This document shows positions 56,701 through 64,000 of a stretch of DNA of 64,000 nucleotides, one piece after another. The stretch is from the NCBI GenBank assembly GCA_944548615.1, contig OX155967.1, forward strand, positions 19,000,135-19,064,134, read 5' to 3'. Below the pieces are notes generated by a model. The model searched no databases. It had not been told where the DNA came from and worked only from the letters and a program-made list of their open reading frames with translations. This DNA is from Micropterix aruncella (taxonomy: Eukaryota > Arthropoda > Insecta > Lepidoptera > Micropterigidae). The translations under genes and the position numbers were made by a program. The stretch's first letter is position 1. Each line of letters opens with the position of its first letter.

Positions 56701-57780
56701 AATATTGAATTTTTACATATTTTATGTTTCGTTCATTGTAAATAATCCATTTAGGTTAAAGGTAATCTTTCCAACTAATAGGAAAGAGCTGACTGCTTCC
56801 TTTCATTGATATGAGGGCATGTCACGCTTTTAGTTTTAAGTTTTCAGCTGAATATTGATCGCAGCTTCTTTATATCGCACCTTTAGAAAATAAAAAAACG
56901 AAATTCGAAATTTTAAATTCTTCCATCTGTCAAGTAGCTCGTCTTGTCTTGTTATTTCCCCTGAAATAATAGGAAATTGAGTGAGTTTACGTATAAAGAA
57001 GGATTGTAGCTTAATTTTTGAGATAATTGGATGAAGGGTGAGCGTTTACTAGTTGAAAAATGGGCCCAACTTAAACCTACTCCTCTTTCCGCAAGTGAGA
57101 GGCATTCATCATTCTCGTTAACACCTAAAGCATTCCCGAATCCGATCAAGGGAATCCTTCGTCACGATGTAAGTGGCTTTTATAATTATTTACTTTATAA
57201 TCATCTTATTGATCAATTCTAAAAAGAATATATACACAAAACTATCAAATATTTCAAAATATTGAATTTTTACATATTTTATGTTTCGTTCATTGTAAAT
57301 AATCCATTTAGGTTAAAGGTAATCTTTCCAACTAATAGGAAAGAGCTGACTGCTTCCTTTCATTGATATGAGGGCATGTCACGCTTTTAGTTTTAAGTTT
57401 TCAGCTGAATATTGATCGCAGCTTCTTTATATCGCACCTTTAGAAAATAAAAAAATGAAATTCGAAATTTTAAATTCTTCCATCTGTCAAGTAGCTCGTC
57501 TTGTCTTGTTATTTCCCCTGAAATAATAGGAAATTGAGTGAGTTTACGTATAAAGAAGGATTGTAGCTTAATTTTTGAGATAATTGGATGAAGGGTGAGC
57601 GTTTACTAGTTGAAAAATGGGCCCAACTTAAACCTACTCCTCTTTCCGCGTGAGAGGCATTCATCATTCTCGTTAACACCTAAAGCATTCCCGAATCCGA
57701 TCAAGGGAATCCTTCGTCACGATGTAAGTGGCTTTTATAATTATTTACTTTATAATCATCTTATTGATCAATTCTAAAAA

Positions 57781-58062
<282 letters not shown>

Positions 58063-58325
58063 AATGTATAATATACATGATTAACAATATTAATTATCAA
58101 GTAGCAAGAGGAAATCTACGAAAAAACTATATTGCTTAGTATTTATTTACAAAAACGACCAAAAAGTTGCAGCGCAGTTCCTTGTGCGCAAAGGCTGGCT
58201 TCCGACCGGTTAAGTAATATTTTTATAGCACAATAAAGTTATTCTATTTTTATTATATTAGTTGGGACAACATCTTATAGAAATGTATCGGGAGAATTCT
58301 AAACTCCTACATAAAAGACAGCTCC

Positions 58326-58540
58326 TCGATATACAAGTAGTGGGTCACCATTTTCCGTTGGGATCAAGTTAAAGGAATTGCATTTTCAATTCAGTCGATC
58401 GAATGCAATAACAAGACACACATGTTACACGCACACATACATATAAAAACGTCACAGTAGGGTTGGTTGTAAGAGATTGTAATATGACAATAAACCCGCC
58501 CATTGTGAAATTTCACAATAAAGAGTAGAAACAAACAGAC
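58326..58540 (+). mobile_element. SINE copy truncated at its tRNA-like head
   Basis: Begins GGGTCACCATTTTCCGTTGG, the last bases of the tRNA-like head seen at 14840, and continues GGAATTGCATTTTCAATTCA through CACAATAAAGAGTAGAAACA to a (CAAA)-like tail. It is uninterrupted, so it shows the empty sites of the two insertions in the 14.8-kb copy. Confidence 0.8.
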
Positions 58541-58652
58541 AAACAACTCGAAGAATGAGCAAGTTTTAAACAAGCGAAGCGTCACCAGTAGGGTTTCGTT
58601 TGTACGCTTTGGTATGGATGGATCCCCAAATAAAATATGTAAAATTCCTTAC

Positions 58653-58759
58653 TATTCTGTTTGCAAGATGGCGCCTGACCAGCCCATTGCCCATCTGCTT
58701 GGCAATTGCGATTTTGCAATCCAACCACGTGTGTTCCATGAGGACAAGTGTACGTAGCA
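58653..58759 (-). CDS. Host CCP-protein gene, exon 2 (second half of CCP1)
   Basis: Acceptor TTTTTTTCTAG before 58759 and donor GTAAGG after 58653. It reads ATYTCPHGTHVVGLQNRNCQ, ADGQWAGQAPSCKQN, giving cysteines two to four and the Trp of CCP1. It starts with one base completing an Arg codon from exon 1 and ends phase 1 into exon 3. Confidence 0.95.
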
Positions 58760-59520
58760 CTAGAAAAAAATATTCTATATAAGTACTTAACAGTTTCTAG
58801 GTGCCTTTTAACCCTCCAACCGCAGGCAATTTTCCCATCGATTTTTTGAAATATAAAATCGAGTACTTTTACTCGATATTTAAAGTAAGTACAAGGATTG
58901 CACTGAAGGATTGAAACAAAAAAAAACAAGGACTAATATTTACAAGTGATATTTTATTGACATTTAGCGTACATTATGCGGTAAATGCGAATATCCCGTT
59001 CAAGGAAAGAATCAGAGGGGAAACTTATTCTTAACTTTTCACTTTATTGAGCATCATCAGTCTCGTCACAAGAGCATATTTCAGGTTTCGACATATTGAG
59101 AATCTACTGTAACGAATACACTGAACAAAAGACACAATCTTAACGACTGCTTCTGCACAAATTAATATAAATTAGCTGATGCCTGGTCTATATTCTACGA
59201 TACGTGTTGTAACTTGTCTGTTCTAGTGCCCTGCGACTCGAGAACGTGAAAAATGCGACTCTCGATGTTACAGCTAAAGTCAAACGGCAATGTGAATGCC
59301 GTTGTAAAATTATCGCGATAAGTCGTGGCTACACCAACGTTAAACGTCCATCCCATCATCGCGATAATTAACGGCGTTTCTCGTTAATGTGGCATGAAAG
59401 GGAAATATTTATGATTAATGTATTTTGTATGAATAAGTGTATTTTTGTCAACTAGTTTTTATCAGAGTGGAAAGTATCCTGTAGGTATAATAAATAATTG
59501 AAAGACCTAAAAAAACTCAC
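58760..59520. other. Intron, nothing recognised
   Basis: No gene or clear repeat between exons 1 and 2. Confidence 0.5.
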
Positions 59521-59593
59521 CGATCGCCAAACAATCTTCCTGTAATGGAGACAGTTCCGACCTCTGGTTGCTCCAATTCAGGACATTCACGAT
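59521..59593 (-). CDS. Host CCP-protein gene, exon 1 of those seen (first half of CCP1)
   Basis: Acceptor ATTTTTATAG before 59593 and donor GTGAGT after 59521; 2 + 23 codons + 2. It reads RECPELEQPEVGTVSITGRL, FGD, the opening of CCP1. Since it starts with an acceptor in phase 1 there must be earlier exons (signal peptide and perhaps other domains). A doubtful candidate lies at 61125-61209; otherwise they are right of the window. Confidence 0.9.
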
Positions 59594-59899
59594 CTATAAA
59601 AATGAAAATTAAATTCAATCCAAAAACTCTTTATTACGTCATACAAGGCATACAATGGCAGACTCATCAACACGTGGACAATAGCTTACAGTCTGGTCGA
59701 CTGTATAGATATGATGGAGAGAATAGTTGGGTGACATGTAAAAGAAGACTTAGTTTATAATTGTATCAAAAAAACTGGGTGTGTCGGTCAGGTCGTACAA
59801 TTTTGTTACTAGGCCGTGTGGACCTGTCCTATTGCATTTTGTATAAAAATAATAATAAAAAAACCGTTTCTGTCCACCAAGACTTTCCCGGCAGGGAGT

Positions 59900-60044
59900 C
59901 AAGGACTAATTTCATCTGAATATTAATTTCATAAATAAAATAGATGAGTGCCCTCTCTCAGTTGGCGGATGAACCCGTTTGGATTCCGTTTAACAACCGC
60001 CTCAAGCGGCACGATTCGTTCTTCGGCTAGCCTTTGGCAACGAG
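59900..60044. repeat. Family E fragment
   Basis: CATCTGAATATTAATTTCAT and GATGAGTGCCCTCTCTCAG match the copies at 21190 and 12500. Directly followed by Penelope coding sequence. Confidence 0.5.
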
Positions 60045-60404
60045 TTCACTAGCCCTAACACTACTGAAGTCTACAAAATCAGCACACATGCGGACTGCGC
60101 TTCGCAAAACTGCATTTACCACCTACAATGCAGATTTTGTGATGCATTTTATGTAGGTGAAACTACCAATAGACTCAATCTTCGCATGAATAATCATCGT
60201 TGCTCAGCCAAAGGAGGCGTATCAAGTCTTCCAATCCCCACCCACGCGCGATCGCATGGCAAAAGCTTCGATGAGTGTTTCACTGTGAAAGTTATTAGGG
60301 CATTCCCGGAAAATACACCGGAAATAAAACTTAAAACGTGGGAACTTGAACATATATGGGTACTAGGAGCTTGCCAGGGGTGCGGACTAAACGTCCAACA
60401 CTGA
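60045..60404 (+). pseudogene. Penelope-like element, GIY-YIG endonuclease remnant
   Basis: An open frame from about 60050 to the TGA at 60402 reads CIYHLQCRFCDAFYVGETTN, RLNLRMNNHRCSAKGG, HGKSFDECFTVKVIRAFPEN, ELEHIWVLGACQGCGLNVQH. This is the GIY-YIG nuclease domain of canonical Penelope-like elements: FYVGE corresponds to the YIG part and LNLRMNNHR carries the conserved Arg. The reverse transcriptase is absent. It is a different family from the elements at 61.5-64 kb (roughly half of residues shared). Confidence 0.85.
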
Positions 60405-60725
60405 GTGTTCCATTATTAACACATATCAAAACGAAATTAACATATTCATCGCATACACACACCCACACAATCCAACACACATACTCACACACACTCACCT
60501 CCCCACACATATGTAGTTCAAACACTTTTAACACACATGCGACTATTTTATATATATTTTTTTAATAAAATTTTAAAAAATATGTATTTTTTTTTTATTT
60601 CAAAATTAACCATTTTAATTTAAATTCACATTATCATCCCGCCAAATCACCATTCTCCCCAGTACCACAGAAGAAAAGCGGGTAGCCGTTGGTGACAGCA
60701 GCGGATGCCAGTATTCTTCTCGCCG

Positions 60726-60753
60726 CTGAGGAAGGAGCCACAGGCTCCGAAAC
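60726..60753 (+). ncRNA. Hammerhead-ribozyme-like core in the Penelope tail
   Basis: CTGAGGA (60726-60732), one extra A, stem GGAGCC/GGCTCC closed by the loop ACA, then GAAAC. This is the order of the hammerhead core CUGANGA-stem II-GAAA. The extra A next to stem II departs from the standard core. Penelope-like elements are known to carry hammerhead motifs, and this lies about 320 bp after the coding remnant. Stems I and III are not established. Confidence 0.4.
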
Positions 60754-60804
60754 GTTCGGCTAAGGTACTCAACTCTATCCCTTTTACTAACCAAAAACCC
60801 TAAA

Positions 60805-61039
<235 letters not shown>

Positions 61040-61124
61040 TTGTAAATGTGTAAATTATTATTTTTTCAAATTGAAATTATAATTATCACTAAATAAATGA
61101 AATGATAAAATAATGAAAGGGCAC

Positions 61125-61209
61125 TTATCTGGTCTGTGGTGACCAGGAGTGACTCCACGCCTTCTTCTTCTCCTCCCTCAGTGTTTGCTGGTGCTTCCTG
61201 CTGTGGCAC
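61125..61209 (-). CDS. Doubtful host exon upstream of exon 1
   Basis: An acceptor-like GGATTCTAG precedes 61209. The open frame reads PQQEAPANTEGGEEEGVESL, LVTTDQI, an acidic stretch unlike transposon sequence. A GT after AGATAA (61124) would give phase 1, which exon 1 needs, but GTGCCC is a weak donor. The better-placed CAG|ATAAGT has A instead of G at its first intron base. It may be a decayed or skipped exon, or not an exon. Confidence 0.25.
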
Positions 61210-61330
61210 TAGAATCCGATCAAAATGGCCTCACACAGCGGCAACACAACAATACGAGACGAGAATGAATGCTGGAAAATAATAGGCGATTAGTGTTACT
61301 TAAATATTAATGATTGTTATAAAATGTATA

Positions 61331-61360
61331 TCAATATTTCGGCTCAGCCGTCGTCAAGAT
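61331..61360 (-). ncRNA. Second hammerhead-like core, minus-strand Penelope tail
   Basis: On minus: TTGACGA (61357-61351), one extra C, stem GGC/GCC with loop TGA, then GAAAT. The layout matches the core at 60726, with the same extra base between the heptamer and the stem, but the first core base is T instead of C. It lies about 200 bp downstream of the minus-strand coding end. Confidence 0.3.
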
Positions 61361-61555
61361 ATGTGACATTTCTGAAATCGAACAATTCGTTGAAAATTTA
61401 AATTCAAGGAATCGAACAAAAAGAAATGGATTAATAATATTTTACACGATTTAGTTAAGGTACCATAACCAACCGTGCAAAACGTTATTTTAAAATGAAT
61501 GATTATAAATTAAAAGAAAAAGCATTTGATGATTATGATAATATGATAAACCTTA

Positions 61556-62371
61556 TTAATTTTGCCTATTGAGACCGGAACCTTTGCAAGCGCCTAAAAT
61601 ATAAATATAAGCCAATTCCCAAGATTTGACGTCCCTTTCTTTTGCATTATCCCCAAGGCATTTTATTATTTTAACTTTAAAACATTGATCAAAAGATAAA
61701 TTATGCGCCCTGGCATGCAAAGATATTGGGAGTTGGCTTTCATTTCCTACACTAGCCCTATGATTATTTAGTCTAATATTAAGTGGTGTTGTTGTTTCAC
61801 CGATATAAAAGGCATCACAAGTCCTGCACAGAAGTTGATATACTATATTTTTTGAAATACAACTGCAATGAAAGGGAACCCTGTAACTATTAGTAGTATT
61901 TGGACTGGTAAAAAAAGGACTTAGATCTAACAGAGGACAAGTTTTACAACGTGGACGACCACAAGGTTGAAGCCCAAAAGTATTATTACCAATAGAGAAA
62001 TTTTGATTATTTTTTGTTTTGTTTAATATTGATCTAATATTAGGTGGTCTGCGGAAAGATAAAATTGGCGGTGAATCTAAGAGATCCTTAGTGGATGCAT
62101 CATTAGAAATGATGGGGAATAAATCAGATAATATATCTCGCAGTTTCTCAGCACCAGGAAAATAAGTGGTGCTAAGAAAGATTTTATTATTATTATTATT
62201 TTTATTTGAAGAAATTTTAGGTTTTGGTATATATTTTACTTCAGAGTTTAGAATATGTTTATCCAATAGAGGAGCAGGGTATTTTCTTTCAAGAAGAGAT
62301 TGCTTTAGATTATTGAGATATTTATCTAAATTTTCTTTGTTGTTAACTAAACGGTGTCCGCGAATGGACAT
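61556..62371 (-). CDS. Penelope-like element C-terminal region with intact GIY-YIG endonuclease (minus copy)
   Basis: The frame continues upstream of 62371 through KIKTAIHIKPTNKEQY into the junction near 62474, so MSIRGHRLVNN is an internal Met. It contains FGLQPCGRPRCKTCPLLDLS, a cysteine-rich linker typical of the family, then NIVYQLLCRTCDAFYIGETT, LNIRLNNHRASVG and ELAYIYILGACKGSGLNRQN at the end. The GIY-YIG residues (VYQL..FYIGE, R of NIRLNNHR) are in place. Such nucleases cut DNA for target-primed insertion. The reverse transcriptase of this copy is missing apart from its last residues. The plus copy repeats this sequence in inverted orientation. Confidence 0.9.
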   Translation of the reverse strand: MSIRGHRLVNNKENLDKYLNNLKQSLLERKYPAPLLDKHILNSEVKYIPKPKISSNKNNNNNKIFLSTTYFPGAEKLRDILSDLFPIISNDASTKDLLDSPPILSFRRPPNIRSILNKTKNNQNFSIGNNTFGLQPCGRPRCKTCPLLDLSPFFTSPNTTNSYRVPFHCSCISKNIVYQLLCRTCDAFYIGETTTPLNIRLNNHRASVGNESQLPISLHARAHNLSFDQCFKVKIIKCLGDNAKERDVKSWELAYIYILGACKGSGLNRQN

Positions 62372-62452
62372 TGAATAGGGAATGGATCTCTTGGTGTGAA
62401 ATGGATGACAGCTATCAAAGTGTAAATACTGTTCTTTATTTGTAGGTTTTAT

Positions 62453-63343
62453 ATGAATCGCGGTTTTAATTTTAGAGATGAAACTTTCTATAAAAAACTA
62501 TCTAGAGATCCAAACAAAAATTTTGCAGTGAAAATAAAAAAATATATTGAACAAAATAAATCAAATGAAAAATTATCAGACGAAGATGTTAAAACTTTAA
62601 TTCCTGATCCTATCAGAACTCCAAATTTTTACCTATTACCTAAAATTCACAAGCCTAATAATCCTGGACGACCAATAGTCGCAAGCTTTAACTCTCCGAC
62701 AGAAAGAATTTCGGCTTTTGTAGATTATTTTTTACAACCTTTTGTGAAAAATCTAAATTCTCATATCAAAGACAGCTATCATTTTATTGATATTTTAAAG
62801 AATACTGTAATTCCAAAGTCAGACGACCTATTATTTGTTACTATTGACGCCATATCCCTGTATACCAATATTCCTCATAATTTAGGATTGGAAGCCATTT
62901 CTTATTTTCTTGATGAGAGACCTCATCCTCAAATACCTTCTACGGATTTTCTTTGCAAATTAGCCGAGTTTGTCTTAACGTGTAATGCTTTCTCCTTTGA
63001 AGATGAATTTTATCTTCAAATTAAAGGGACTGCTATGGGCACGCGAATGGCACCTTCGTATGCCAACCTTTTCATGGGATTATTCGAGCAAAATTTTCTT
63101 CAAACGCAAAATTTAAAACCCATATTATGGTATAGATTTATTGACGACATAGTAATGATTTGGCCACACGGACAAACTACTCTAACAACCTTTCTTGACG
63201 ACCTAAATAATTTTGGCCCTTTGAATTTCACTCATACCATTTCTAAATCACAAATTACTTTCTTAGATGTTGATTTAACAATTTCCGAAGGTAAAATTAA
63301 AACCGCGATTCATATAAAACCTACAAATAAAGAACAGTATTGA
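62453..63343 (+). pseudogene. Penelope-like reverse transcriptase (plus copy), 5'-truncated, ended by frameshift
   Basis: The first seven residues (MNRGFNF) are antisense of the minus copy; element sequence starts near 62475 with RDETFYKKLSRDPNKNFAVK. RT motifs: PNFYLLPKIHKPNNPGRPIV, LFVTIDAISLYTNIPHNLG (catalytic Asp), IKGTAMGTRMAPSYANLFMG and the catalytic YRFIDDIVMIW, then ITFLDVDLTISEGKIKT. All fit Penelope-like RTs, which are related to telomerase. A one-base insertion relative to the minus copy near 63340 creates TGA right after KEQY, so the RT and nuclease are no longer in one frame. Confidence 0.9.
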
Positions 63344-63395
63344 ACAGATTGATAGCTGTCATCCATTTCACACCAAGAGATCTATTCCCTATTCA

Positions 63396-63989
63396 ATGTC
63401 CATTCGCGGACACCGTTTAGTTAACAACAAAGAAAATTTAGATAAATATCTCAATAATCTAAAGCAATCTCTTCTTGAAAGAAAATACCCTGCTCCTCTA
63501 TTGGATAAACATATTCTAAACTCTGAAGTAAAATATATACCAAAACCTAAAATTTCTTCAAATAAAAATAATAATAATAATAAAATCTTTCTTAGCACCA
63601 CTTATTTTCCTGGTGCTGAGAAACTGCGAGATATATTATCTGATTTATTCCCCATCATTTCTAATGATGCATCCACTAAGGATCTCTTAGATTCACCGCC
63701 AATTTTATCTTTCCGCAGACCACCTAATATTAGATCAATATTAAACAAAACAAAAAATAATCAAAATTTCTCTATTGGTAATAATACTTTTGGGCTTCAA
63801 CCTTGTGGTCGTCCACGTTGTAAAACTTGTCCTCTGTTAGATCTAAGTCCTTTTTTTACCAGTCCAAATACTACTAATAGTTACAGGGTTCCCTTTCATT
63901 GCAGTTGTATTTCAAAAAATATAGTATATCAACTTCTGTGCAGGACTTGTGATGCCTTTTATATCGGTGAAAACAACAACACCACTTAA
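63396..63989 (+). pseudogene. Penelope-like C-terminal region (plus copy), frameshifted within GIY-YIG
   Basis: Identical in protein to the minus copy from MSIRGHRLVNNKENL through CRTCDAFYIGE. There an extra A (GAAAACAAC against GAAACAAC) shifts the frame and ends it ENNNTT. The nuclease is therefore truncated in the middle of its active site. The element continues past the right edge. Confidence 0.88.
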
Positions 63990-64000
63990 TATTAGACTAA

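Noticed and set aside
61556..64000. Telomerase gene
   Set aside because: The RT is telomerase-related only through the Penelope family; the attached GIY-YIG nuclease and inverted copies identify a retroelement.

Overview
The window is arthropod, most likely insect, genomic DNA. The introns are AT-rich and end in clear GT..AG sites. The mobile elements are of types common in insects: hAT, BEL/Pao, Penelope-like, non-LTR retrotransposons and TTAA-flanked MITEs. Nothing bacterial is present: no operons, ribosome binding sites or CRISPR arrays. The species cannot be named from the sequence.

The backbone is one large host gene on the minus strand. Sixteen coding exons lie between 59593 and 3178. 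I found them by splice sites, and every junction agrees in reading phase. Joined, they give about 947 residues with ten complement-control (CCP/sushi) modules. Eight modules come first, then a basic linker of about 300 residues (exons 12-13) with several furin-type sites, then two more modules. Both gene ends lie outside the window. The order recalls insect adhesion proteins of the Furrowed/selectin-like type, but I could not confirm this, so no symbol is given. Almost all other sequence lies inside its introns.

Layout from left to right. 1-2932: an APE-type LINE frame, uninterrupted and running off the left edge. 3441-8375: two neighbouring hAT elements, one degenerate and one apparently complete with an intact 824-codon transposase and a perfect 8-bp target duplication. 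10-12 kb, 14-17 kb and 22-24 kb: nested TTAA-flanked MITEs, a tRNA-headed SINE and an undescribed GC-rich repeat (called family D). 19.1-20.6 kb: a LINE remnant with one in-frame stop. 24.8-37.5 kb: a BEL/Pao element with two 335-bp LTRs, broken by two near-identical insertions of a LINE with a restriction-like endonuclease (RLE). One insertion makes an in-frame chimeric ORF of 911 codons. 43-48 kb: a (TA)n array, a LINE tail, a deleted hAT and a family D composite. 49-54 kb: more family D and Penelope remnants. 56-58 kb: a 556-bp tandem repeat between (TA)n arrays. 60-64 kb: Penelope-like elements, including a head-to-head inverted pair, with sequences resembling a hammerhead ribozyme core in their tails.

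The only host function supported here is the extracellular CCP protein. The other coding sequences are transposon machinery: several look recently active, most are dead.
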